Shown in pieces: positions 15,833-22,899 of a DNA stretch of 31,957 nt. A model generated the notes under the pieces. That model had not been told where the DNA came from. It saw nothing but the letters and a program-made list of their open reading frames with translations, and searched no databases. The stretch spans positions 1 through 31,957 of the forward strand of contig JBLINH010000007.1 in NCBI GenBank assembly GCA_047639165.1, written 5' to 3'. The first letter of the stretch is position 1. Each line of letters starts with the position of its first letter. Origin of the DNA: JBLINH01 sp047639165 (GTDB lineage: Bacteria > Patescibacteriota > Minisyncoccia > Phycocordibacterales > JAACPR01). Made by a program: the position numbers and the translations under genes.

Positions 15833-16261
15833 TTAGTTAATTTCACGATACTCTTCTTGTATATCATCGTTTTTATAAATCTTTGTCCAACCATCATTAC
15901 ATTTATAGATTTCAACTTGCTGATTATTTTTTAATTCATTACCTTGAAAAATACAGTTTTTATCTCTCCACTCAACACCGCTTCTTTCAAACATTTGGTC
16001 CACGGATTTTTCTCTGAAATAAGACCAAGCAGGAATATAAAGTGTAAATAAAAATGAAAGTAATGAAATGACAAATAAAATATACGTTATAACTTTACTA
16101 CTTGTATTTGAAACTAAAATAATAATAGAGACTAAAATTCCAAACATGATTGATATAAAGAGAAGTGGGAAAACCATTGGAAAATATTCTCTAAAAATGG
16201 CAAACATTATTGATAAGCTCATAATGTTCAGGAACAAAGATGTAAAATTAATTTTTTTCAT
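15833..16261 (-). CDS. Hypothetical three-helix membrane protein, 142 residues
   Basis: From MKKINFTSLF the protein has three membrane helices (about 5-25, 28-49 and 58-80). A polar C-terminal domain follows with two Cys (about residues 108 and 123: KNCIFQG, YKCNDGW). The helices and charge pattern suggest a membrane-anchored, possibly extracytoplasmic, C-terminal domain. I place the start at 16261, not at 16300. The 13 extra codons would simply translate a 12-bp tandem repeat as FDII units, and that repeat contains a TGATATAAT promoter box seven bases before the 16261 ATG. No family is recognised. It lies inside the accessory patch. Confidence 0.6.
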   Translation of the reverse strand: MKKINFTSLFLNIMSLSIMFAIFREYFPMVFPLLFISIMFGILVSIIILVSNTSSKVITYILFVISLLSFLFTLYIPAWSYFREKSVDQMFERSGVEWRDKNCIFQGNELKNNQQVEIYKCNDGWTKIYKNDDIQEEYREIN

Positions 16262-16295
16262 ATCAAAAATTATATCAAAAATTATATCAAAAATA
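16262..16295 (-). promoter_or_regulatory. 12-bp tandem repeat that duplicates an extended -10 box
   Basis: Units ATCAAAAATTAT at 16262-16273 and 16274-16285, with a partial third at 16286-16295, place two TATAAT boxes (minus strand, at 16274-16269 and 16286-16281) 12 bp apart. The nearer one has leaderless spacing (seven bases) to the ATG at 16261. Confidence 0.55.
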
Positions 16296-16391
16296 AACAT
16301 AATTGATACTTTACAATGCTTTATAAAGGGCTCCGCCGACTGCGTTTAGTTCGAACTTGTATTTATACAGAGAATAACCTAAGACAAAAAA

Positions 16392-16400
16392 TGATATAAT
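16392..16400 (+). promoter_or_regulatory. Extended -10 promoter, leaderless, for the papain-like hydrolase gene
   Basis: TGATATAAT ends six bases before the ATG at 16407. No Shine-Dalgarno sequence and no clear -35 are visible. Confidence 0.65.
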
Positions 16401-16406
16401 TTTGCA

Positions 16407-18188
16407 ATGTCTAAGGTTGCTGAAGATGCTAAAAAAACAAAGGTTAAAATAATTAAAACAGTGGTACTTTCAGTATTAATTACCTTTGTAAGTTTGGCCA
16501 TAGTTGGTTTACAGCTTTTCTACCCATTTCATTTGTTTGTAGGACTTGGCTTATATTTTCTTTCTTTTATTCCACTTATATACCGTATGTATGTTTCTAG
16601 AAAGGTTTGGAAAAAATACAAAAAAAGTAAGTATTACAATGTTACGTATGATTTTATAAAAAAAGAAAAAAGAATTCTTGTTATCGGTATAATTTTACTT
16701 TTAGTTGCTTCAACTGTTTTTACACTTAGGCCTGTTGGGTCTGATGTTTTTGATATCTCAAAAGATGAAATCCGAGAATTAGTTACAGATGATTTATATA
16801 AATCAATTACAGCAATGGATTATCTTGAAACAAGTGGTACACAACTAATCGATAGTCTAGGTGTAGAAGAAGAAAGTACAGGTAATACAGAAATTATCGA
16901 GGAACGGTTTAATGATTTTCTTACAGCGGTGATATATTCAGAATCATTGACAGATACACATAAATTTTTTTGGGATATCCCTTTTTCAATGCGTAAAGAG
17001 AGACTGACTTCCTTTGCTATTTCGTATTCATTGTATGTAAAAAAATATGAAATTGTACATAAAGTAATGAGAGAAGTTTCTGGGAGTGAATATAAGAAAA
17101 AAGTTTTAAATCAAAACGTTGAGTTGTATGATACTGATAATATCTATAGTGAAATGGTGAATCGTTTTTATGCCCCAAAAACACACTTAAGAATTTCTGG
17201 AGGAAGACTGTACTTAGCAGTTTTCAATATGTTTACAAGAGACAATTATGACAACTCTAATCTAGTTCTACAGATTAAAGCAAAAGAAAGCTATAGTTAT
17301 TTGTTTAAACATTTTGATGATACTGTGATTGGCTCAGGTGAAGTTGTTATAGATAATGTTCACAATCAAATGTTTGATACATGGTTTCCTATTCAGAAGA
17401 ATGTAGCTAATGCTATGGGTCATACAATTATTTCAAAACGTGGAAAAGATTACTTTATTACTAAAGAGCAGGTAGAAGAAATGAAATTAGAAATGTTGCC
17501 AGGGGACATAATGTTACAAAGAAGGAATTGGCATTTGAGTAATGTTGGGATACCTGGTTTTTGGACACATTCAGCAATGTACACTGGAAGTATTAATGTG
17601 TTGGATAAATATTTTGAATCAGAGTTTCCATTTGAAGGGTATTCAAAGTTTTCTGAGTATATAAAGGATGCTTTTCCTGATGTCTATAAAGGGTATAATC
17701 AAAAGGATGGGGAAGGGGACGATCATTCCGTGATAGAGGCTATAGAGCCCGGTGTGGTGTTACAAAGTCTGGAACACTCTGCACATGCAGACTTTGTTGT
17801 GGTTCTACGTCCTAATTTAAATAAAAAGGATGTTTTGTTGGCAATTTTAAAATCTTATAGTCATTTTGAAAAACCCTATGATTATAATTTTGATTTTGAT
17901 ACTAGAGATACATTAGTGTGTTCAGAATTGATATATGATTCTTATTTTGAAAATCTTCCGGAAAAAGGCGGGCTTCATTTTGAAATATCATTTGTGAACG
18001 GACGAAAAATAGTAACACCGTTAAATATTGCTCAAAAGTTTAAAGCTGAGTATGGAACTAGTGACGCTGAATTTAGCTTTGTGTATTTTTTGAGAGGAAG
18101 TGAAAAAGATGGTAAAGCTTATCTATCAAATGAGAAAAGCTTCCTTGAGAGTGTTGATTGGAATAAGTTTAGTTTTTTACAGGATTAA
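16407..18188 (+). CDS. Membrane-anchored permuted papain-like (YiiX/NlpC-P60 type) hydrolase
   Basis: The 593-residue protein has three N-terminal membrane helices (about 15-38, 41-62 and 90-108) and a long soluble region. The C-terminal half (about 360-560) fits the circularly permuted papain fold of YiiX/YebB-like hydrolases. It has PGDIMLQR at the domain start, the catalytic-type His388 in WTHSAMYTG, and the nucleophile-type Cys505 in TLVCSELIYDSY. Members of this group act on peptidoglycan peptides or on lipids (family knowledge); which applies here is unknown. The middle part (about 110-360) is helical and unrecognised. Topology places the catalytic domain either just outside or just inside the membrane depending on helix count. 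The leaderless promoter supports the start. It may be cargo of the accessory patch. Confidence 0.75.
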   Translation: MSKVAEDAKKTKVKIIKTVVLSVLITFVSLAIVGLQLFYPFHLFVGLGLYFLSFIPLIYRMYVSRKVWKKYKKSKYYNVTYDFIKKEKRILVIGIILLLVASTVFTLRPVGSDVFDISKDEIRELVTDDLYKSITAMDYLETSGTQLIDSLGVEEESTGNTEIIEERFNDFLTAVIYSESLTDTHKFFWDIPFSMRKERLTSFAISYSLYVKKYEIVHKVMREVSGSEYKKKVLNQNVELYDTDNIYSEMVNRFYAPKTHLRISGGRLYLAVFNMFTRDNYDNSNLVLQIKAKESYSYLFKHFDDTVIGSGEVVIDNVHNQMFDTWFPIQKNVANAMGHTIISKRGKDYFITKEQVEEMKLEMLPGDIMLQRRNWHLSNVGIPGFWTHSAMYTGSINVLDKYFESEFPFEGYSKFSEYIKDAFPDVYKGYNQKDGEGDDHSVIEAIEPGVVLQSLEHSAHADFVVVLRPNLNKKDVLLAILKSYSHFEKPYDYNFDFDTRDTLVCSELIYDSYFENLPEKGGLHFEISFVNGRKIVTPLNIAQKFKAEYGTSDAEFSFVYFLRGSEKDGKAYLSNEKSFLESVDWNKFSFLQD

Positions 18189-18278
18189 CTGCTCCCCAAG
18201 TGGGACGAGTTCAGAACCCTGAATTGGAAGAAAATAGAGAAAGAACTGTTTGGAATTAGGGAATTGGTGGGTGTATAG
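18189..18278 (+). other. Short open frame after the hydrolase stop, possible gene remnant
   Basis: In the same frame as the hydrolase, immediately after its TAA, 29 sense codons run to TAG (18276-18278). They read LLPKWDEFRTLNWKKIEKEL and onward. There is no start codon or ribosome site. The WDEFRT..W pattern reminds me of tails after recombinase genes in CPR genomes, but this is weak. It could equally be a lost C-terminal extension of the hydrolase. The rest of this gap, to 18415, holds a minus-strand terminator and nothing else I can name. Confidence 0.25.
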
Positions 18279-18280
18279 AC

Positions 18281-18306
18281 AAAAATCCCACTGCAAGCAG
18301 GGGATT
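18281..18306 (-). terminator. Probable terminator of the 18416-19450 minus-strand gene
   Basis: Read on the minus strand, AATCCC/CTGC pairs with GCAG/GGGATT (one bulged base) and runs into TTTTT. It lies about 110 bases beyond the gene's stop, so the 3' UTR would be long. Confidence 0.5.
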
Positions 18307-18415
18307 CCTGTTGAAGTGAGATGAAGTTTAAATATTTATGAATAGGACTTTTAGGTCCAGACTGAAAAGTCGTTTTCTACTTTCACCCACTTCGTGGACG
18401 TTGTTGGAACTATAT

Positions 18416-19450
18416 CTACTCAAAGCTCATTCGTGAAATAATTTTGTCTGTAGTTGGTATATTTGGTACATTTTCATCGTAAACCCACGATTTATTTCCA
18501 GAAACAGAAATCGATAAGACATCATTCTTACTTAATTCTATAAAGTACCACACTACATCTGCATCATAGCTATCTGGATCTTCTGTCCTTAATCGAACAG
18601 CATTGTATCCATCAACTTTAAATTCTCTTAACTCAGTAAAGAAACCTCCTTTTACTACAGAGTCAATGGTTTCAGCAAGTGTCTTTTTGTTTATAAGGTC
18701 TCGAACAAAATTAAAACTTATTCTTTCCCCACTATTAGAAACAAAATCAACGATTCCTGCCCAATCTGCGGTTATGTTTTTTGGAGTATTTATTGTGGGT
18801 GAACTAACAATTCTCGATGAACCATAAGGTTCGATGTGATCAAAAATAACATCCACAGGTAATCCACTGGCTGATTTGGGGTACAAGTATTGAGTTGCAC
18901 TCAAGGTCATTTCTACATCTGAAACAGTATTAATTATCCAAATTAAAGGCTCGACTGGATTGGCAATTAGATAAATTCTATATGAATTTGAACTACTTGT
19001 AGCCAACACAACTGAATGCCATAATCCAGAATGATCCCCCAATGAAGCGGTTTCCTCTATAATATATTCTGCATCACTTTCAATTCCAAAACTAGCTCCA
19101 TATTGTTTAGAAACTTCAACAGGATTTTTAAACCAAAGTAAATTACCATTCAGAACTTCTTTTCTTACCTGATCTACAACCAGTGAATCATTTTCAGGTT
19201 TTTGCCAACCGGCTTCTAGGTTTTCACTTATATTTTTAATAATATTTGGAAGTTCTGAAACAGGAGGTTGTACACTATCCACAGGAACAGGGCTACTATC
19301 TTTTGAAGTATTACTAAAGGACTCTGAAGTACTAATAACATCACGCACGTCCTTATTGTTGTCGCCTATATACAAATATGTCCCTCCACCAATAGCTATT
19401 AAACCAATAATGATTACTAAAATTGTTGCGAATCCTTGTTGTTTTTTCAT
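18416..19450 (-). CDS. Hypothetical exported protein with N-terminal membrane anchor
   Basis: The 344-residue protein starts MKKQQGFATILVIIIG, a single membrane helix (about 7-26). A Ser/Pro-rich linker follows (about 40-70) and then a beta-rich extracellular domain (about 75-344). The QQGFA pattern recalls class III pilin leaders, but the Glu+5 is absent, so it is more likely an uncleaved anchor. No enzymatic motif is seen. The start is supported by an extended -10 (TGGTAGAGT on the minus strand) ending six bases before the ATG. It is convergent with the papain-like hydrolase gene. Similar anchored proteins of unknown role are frequent in Parcubacteria. Confidence 0.7.
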   Translation of the reverse strand: MKKQQGFATILVIIIGLIAIGGGTYLYIGDNNKDVRDVISTSESFSNTSKDSSPVPVDSVQPPVSELPNIIKNISENLEAGWQKPENDSLVVDQVRKEVLNGNLLWFKNPVEVSKQYGASFGIESDAEYIIEETASLGDHSGLWHSVVLATSSSNSYRIYLIANPVEPLIWIINTVSDVEMTLSATQYLYPKSASGLPVDVIFDHIEPYGSSRIVSSPTINTPKNITADWAGIVDFVSNSGERISFNFVRDLINKKTLAETIDSVVKGGFFTELREFKVDGYNAVRLRTEDPDSYDADVVWYFIELSKNDVLSISVSGNKSWVYDENVPNIPTTDKIISRMSFE

Positions 19451-19456
19451 ACTAAA

Positions 19457-19465
19457 ACTCTACCA
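19457..19465 (-). promoter_or_regulatory. Extended -10 promoter, leaderless, for the exported protein gene
   Basis: The minus strand reads TGGTAGAGT, ending six bases before the ATG at 19450. Confidence 0.5.
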
Positions 19466-19529
19466 CAGTTTCTTGTCCCATTCCAGATTAATTGTTGGAA
19501 TAAGGGTGAAATAAAGCTTAAATCATTTG

Positions 19530-19554
19530 CTCCGCGTACAGGACTCGAACCCCT
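19530..19554 (-). other. Isolated tRNA 3'-end-like fragment (T-arm plus acceptor strand)
   Basis: The minus strand reads AGGGGTTCGAGTCCTGT then ACGCGGAG. This matches a tRNA T-stem/T-loop (G53-TTCGAGT-C61) and a 7-nt acceptor 3' strand with discriminator. No matching 5' half exists upstream, where the HIT gene lies, and one T-stem pair is mismatched, so this is not a working tRNA. It overlaps the HIT stop codon. Such pieces are typical scars of integration at tRNA 3' ends. Confidence 0.45.
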
Positions 19555-19966
19555 AAGACAACTCCTTTCTAATCTTCTCACCAACCTCCTCCGCATGTTC
19601 ACCACTTTCATACTCAACATGTATTCCATGTTTAAAACTATCATCTTCAAACCTAGGAATGATGTGTAAGTGAAAGTGCAGTACTTCCTGCCCAGCAATA
19701 ACACCATCATTAACTGATAGATTAATACCTTTAGCTCCTGTTCCTTTTTCCACGGCAATGGATACTTTTTTTACTATCACCATCAGTTTTTCTAATAATT
19801 CATCAGGAATATCCTTTAGTCTCTCATATGGTTCTTTAGGTATTAGTAATGTATGACCTATATTGTTAGGTTGTATGTCCAAAAAAGCTAAAAAATCAGC
19901 ATCTTCGTATACCTTTGTACTTGGTATTTCTCCTTTAACTATCTTGGTAAAAATTGTTTCTTTCAT
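19553..19966 (-). CDS. HIT-family nucleotide hydrolase (HINT-like)
   Basis: Histidine-triad proteins hydrolyse nucleotide phosphoramidates or dinucleoside polyphosphates in the cytoplasm. The 137 residues show the N-terminal TIFTKIVKGEIPSTKVYED typical of bacterial HINT proteins, then LAFLDIQPNNIGHTLLIPKE, and the triad HFHLH with His97, His99 and His101. The length is normal with a slight C-terminal extension. Its stop overlaps a tRNA-like fragment. It is divergent from recJ and shares a palindromic promoter; its own TGATATAAT ends eight bases before the ATG, so its mRNA should be leaderless. The cellular substrate is unknown. Confidence 0.93.
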   Translation of the reverse strand: MKETIFTKIVKGEIPSTKVYEDADFLAFLDIQPNNIGHTLLIPKEPYERLKDIPDELLEKLMVIVKKVSIAVEKGTGAKGINLSVNDGVIAGQEVLHFHLHIIPRFEDDSFKHGIHVEYESGEHAEEVGEKIRKELS

Positions 19967-19972
19967 ATAAGC

Positions 19973-19994
19973 GGATTATATCATGATATAATCC
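19973..19994. promoter_or_regulatory. Palindromic bidirectional promoter between the HIT gene and recJ
   Basis: A perfect 22-bp palindrome with half-site GGATTATATCA holds one extended -10 (TGATATAAT) on each strand. The minus box (19980-19975) serves the HIT ATG at 19966 with eight bases between them. The plus box (19987-19992) serves the recJ ATG at 19999 with six bases between them. The two boxes lie so close that polymerase could hardly occupy both at once. Confidence 0.7.
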
Positions 19995-19998
19995 GTGA

Positions 19999-21687
19999 AT
20001 GAAAAGATACAAGATAAGAGATGAAATATTAGACACAGATAGGGAAGAATTGAGGGAGTATAGTGATCTTGTATCAAAACTTCTATATCACAGAGGAATA
20101 CAAAGTAGTGAAGCCGCCAAACATTACTTCAACCCATCATATGAGGATCACACTCATGATCCGTTTCTTCTAAAGAACATGGAAAAGGTGGTAGAGAGAA
20201 TACTTAAGGCTATAAAAGAAAACGACAAGGTCACAATATACTCAGACTATGATGCTGATGGAATTCCAGGAGCAGTAGTTCTTAGTGATTTCTTTGAAAA
20301 GATTGGATTCAATAATTTTGATGTGTATATTCCTCACAGAAATAAAGAAGGATTTGGTTTGAATAAGGAGGCGATAGAGAAGATATGCGAAGAAGGTACA
20401 AAACTTCTAATCACTATAGATTGCGGTATTGCTGATGTAGATGAAGTTGATCTTGCCAGTGTGTTAGGACTTGAAGTTATCATCACTGACCATCACGAAC
20501 CTAACGGTAAAAACCCAAAAGCTTTTGGAATAATAAATCCAAAGATAGACGGATGTCAGTATCCTGAAAAAATGCTTTGTGGTAGTGGAGTTGTTTTCAA
20601 ACTAGTTCAAGCCCTAATACAAAAAGGAAACTTTGATTTACCTAACGGTTGGGAGAAATGGTTACTTGATATGGTTGGTATTGCAACACTGTCTGACATG
20701 GTTCCTCTTACAGGTGAGAACAGAGTGTTTGCACACTATGGTCTTATTGTTTTGCGTAAGTCACCTAGAGTTGGAATACTTCGACTACTAAAGAAAGCTC
20801 GGATACGACAAAGTACTCTAAACGATGTAGATGTTGGATTCACAATTTCACCACGAATTAATGCGGCGTCTAGAATGGGGGAACCAAAGTTAGCATTTCA
20901 AATGTTGAGATCCAAAGATGAGGTGGAAGCGGAAGGACTTGTAAAAGAGCTAGATAAGATAAACAACGAAAGAAAAGGAATAGTAGCTGCTATGGTAAAA
21001 GAGGCTAAAAAGCATGTTGAGAAAAGTAACCCTCCACACGCCATTTCCTGTGGTAATCCAAGTTGGAAGCCGTCTCTTTTGGGACTAGCAGCTAACTCAA
21101 TCGCAGGAGAGTATGGAAAACCAACATTTTTATGGGGTAGAGGTGAGGGTAAGGACCTTAAAGGATCATGTAGAGGAAATGGTGAAGTTAATGTTTTAGA
21201 CCTTATGAGTAAGGTGGGAGGTGGAATACTTGAAACATTTGGAGGTCACAAAGAGGCTGGAGGATTTGTCATTAATCTCGACAAAGTAGATCTGTTTGAA
21301 GACAGGCTGAATGAAGTTAGTATAGAAGGGGATTCTGAAAGCTATATAGAAATTGATTCAAAAATTGATATAGATGATGTTGATGAAAACTTTTTAAATA
21401 CAATTGATAAACTCTCTCCGTTTGGAGTAGGAAATAGAAGACCAATGTTTTTAATCGAAAATATCCTACCAGAAAGAATAGATTTCTTTGGTAAGAGTAA
21501 GGAACATATGAAATTAGTTTTTAGGAAAAAGTACGGCAATATAAATGCTATAGCTTTCTTCAAAGGAATGGACTCTTGGACTAGTCCAATTAAAGAAAAT
21601 GAGAGAGTATCACTAGTCGTTGAAATAGAGAGAAGCCAATTTAATGGAACTTCTGAATTAAGACTGAAGATTATTGATGTTATCTAG
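19999..21687 (+). CDS. recJ: Single-stranded-DNA exonuclease RecJ
   Basis: RecJ degrades single-stranded DNA 5' to 3' in recombination and repair, using Mn/Mg. The 562-residue protein has the DHH phosphoesterase motifs: DYDADG (83-88), IDCGI (140-144, Asp141) and TDHHEP (163-168, DHH 164-166). A DHHA1 domain follows with GGGILETFGGHKEAGG (about 407-422), and a C-terminal OB-like domain covers about 450-560. The length matches typical RecJ. The start codon lies six bases after the palindromic promoter, with no Shine-Dalgarno sequence. The 3' end overlaps the convergent response-regulator gene by 8 bp. In a naturally competent cell it could also process incoming DNA (inference). Confidence 0.96.
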   Translation: MKRYKIRDEILDTDREELREYSDLVSKLLYHRGIQSSEAAKHYFNPSYEDHTHDPFLLKNMEKVVERILKAIKENDKVTIYSDYDADGIPGAVVLSDFFEKIGFNNFDVYIPHRNKEGFGLNKEAIEKICEEGTKLLITIDCGIADVDEVDLASVLGLEVIITDHHEPNGKNPKAFGIINPKIDGCQYPEKMLCGSGVVFKLVQALIQKGNFDLPNGWEKWLLDMVGIATLSDMVPLTGENRVFAHYGLIVLRKSPRVGILRLLKKARIRQSTLNDVDVGFTISPRINAASRMGEPKLAFQMLRSKDEVEAEGLVKELDKINNERKGIVAAMVKEAKKHVEKSNPPHAISCGNPSWKPSLLGLAANSIAGEYGKPTFLWGRGEGKDLKGSCRGNGEVNVLDLMSKVGGGILETFGGHKEAGGFVINLDKVDLFEDRLNEVSIEGDSESYIEIDSKIDIDDVDENFLNTIDKLSPFGVGNRRPMFLIENILPERIDFFGKSKEHMKLVFRKKYGNINAIAFFKGMDSWTSPIKENERVSLVVEIERSQFNGTSELRLKIIDVI

Positions 21688-22066
21688 ACTCTAAAATACT
21701 ACTAATCTCACTGAAGATTTCATCGAGAGTTAGTGTAGCTTTGATTAAGTACCTCTCTGCTCCAAGATTTAAACCTTTTTCGATCTCACTTTTCTGACCG
21801 AAGTTAGAAAGGATTATAACTGGAATATCTTTTGTTTTTGGATCAGATTTTATCTTTTCCAAAATCTCATACCCGTTCATTCCTGGAAGCAGGATATCAA
21901 GCATTATGATATCTGGCGTCTCTGTCTCTAGTATTTTGAATGCTTGGATAGAATCTTTTGCATGCAAAAGTTTACTTTCTTTAGTACTTAATTTTTTTGC
22001 GATAATATCACTAAGAAAAACATCATCTTCAACCCACAGTATTGTTTTGTTTTCTAGCTCTGACAT
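21680..22066 (-). CDS. Single-domain response regulator (CheY-like receiver)
   Basis: The 128-residue protein is a stand-alone receiver: acidic pocket Glu13-Asp14-Asp15, phospho-acceptor Asp57 in IIMLDILLPGMNGYE, Ser87 in VIILSN (switch position), and Lys109 in YLIKA. No output domain follows, so it must act by protein contact or as a phosphorelay intermediate. It is the last of three minus-strand genes after the histidine kinase and a 7TM protein. It also has its own TGATATAAT box nine bases before its ATG, so it can be made separately. The 3' end overlaps recJ by 8 bp. Confidence 0.93.
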   Translation of the reverse strand: MSELENKTILWVEDDVFLSDIIAKKLSTKESKLLHAKDSIQAFKILETETPDIIMLDILLPGMNGYEILEKIKSDPKTKDIPVIILSNFGQKSEIEKGLNLGAERYLIKATLTLDEIFSEISSILESR

Positions 22067-22075
22067 CGTGTCTAT

Positions 22076-22084
22076 ATTATATCA
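22076..22084 (-). promoter_or_regulatory. Extended -10 promoter of the response regulator
   Basis: The minus strand reads TGATATAAT just after the stop of the 7TM gene and nine bases before the receiver ATG at 22066. The leader would be two or three nucleotides. Confidence 0.6.
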
Positions 22085-22087
22085 AAT

Positions 22088-22885
22088 TTAACGAATTTGT
22101 TCTTTCCTCGTGATGAAATTTCTACTTATCAAATAGATACCGGTTGTCATAACTAAACCTGCCATTATAAATAGAAGATCACTAATGTCCCCGAAGTAGT
22201 ATGTTTCTACAGCTGTTCTATATGAAAATGTAACGTCTGCTATGGCTGTAATGACCAATCCTAAGGCTATATAGGATATTCCACCAAACATCTTTTTACT
22301 TGATGTTCTAAGGATTATGTACGCCATAGCTACCATAACAGCATCACTAAAAGCGTAGAACAGGTCAAATAATAATGTTAGAGCACCTTGCCCTATTGAT
22401 ATCGTTGGTGGTCCAAACAATAAGAATATAAAAATAGGTATAAGAATTGAAATAAAGATTGATTCAACAATTACTCTTTTACTTATTGAAATATTATATA
22501 TTTTAAGAAGTAGCCATAACCCGATGATTGTAAATGGAACTAACATAGCAAAGAATGCGTCAGCCCAGGAAGGGTATGGGGCTTCTACTCCAAGTACGAA
22601 GTCATAATAGTCCCAGACTAAGGCACCAATAAATGTCGTAATCATTCCTAATCCCATGAAAAGAAGAGCTTTTCCTATATACGTATATAATCCCACTTTT
22701 TTTGAGGCGTATATTCCAATAATTCCTCCTATGATATATGAAGCGTAGTATGTGAAAGAACTTATAAATCTTGGGAGATCTGTAATTCCAGACCCTATAA
22801 TGAAAAGACCAGAAAGCATGAAGACAATAAGAGTGATTATACTTATTGTGGTTGTCGTTTTTGTTTCTAGAAATTCTTTGCTCAT
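22088..22885 (-). CDS. Seven-helix membrane protein, putative sensor module
   Basis: The 265 residues form about seven to eight membrane helices and end in a short basic cytoplasmic tail. The loop after helix 3 or 4 contains APYPSWADAFF, close to the PYPS-x-AD motif seen in seven-helix N-terminal sensor modules of some bacterial signalling proteins (recollection, not searched). Here the module stands alone, 14 bases after a soluble histidine kinase and upstream of a receiver gene, which suggests a separately encoded sensor subunit. No catalytic domain is present. It is probably co-transcribed with the kinase. A transporter-like or unknown membrane role remains possible. Confidence 0.65.
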   Translation of the reverse strand: MSKEFLETKTTTTISIITLIVFMLSGLFIIGSGITDLPRFISSFTYYASYIIGGIIGIYASKKVGLYTYIGKALLFMGLGMITTFIGALVWDYYDFVLGVEAPYPSWADAFFAMLVPFTIIGLWLLLKIYNISISKRVIVESIFISILIPIFIFLLFGPPTISIGQGALTLLFDLFYAFSDAVMVAMAYIILRTSSKKMFGGISYIALGLVITAIADVTFSYRTAVETYYFGDISDLLFIMAGLVMTTGIYLISRNFITRKEQIR

Positions 22886-22899
22886 ATTGAAAGTATTTA

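Noticed and set aside
18416..19450. Pseudopilin assignment for the anchored protein starting MKKQQGFATI
   Set aside because: It lacks Glu at position +5 and pilin-like body features, so an uncleaved membrane anchor is more likely.
19530..19554. A functional tRNA gene
   Set aside because: There is no 5' half, one T-stem pair is mismatched, and the upstream bases are HIT coding sequence.
19447..19758. 103-residue minus-strand open frame reading LRGSSPVRG
   Set aside because: It is out of frame with the HIT gene; the RGSSPVRG string is just the tRNA-like fragment translated.
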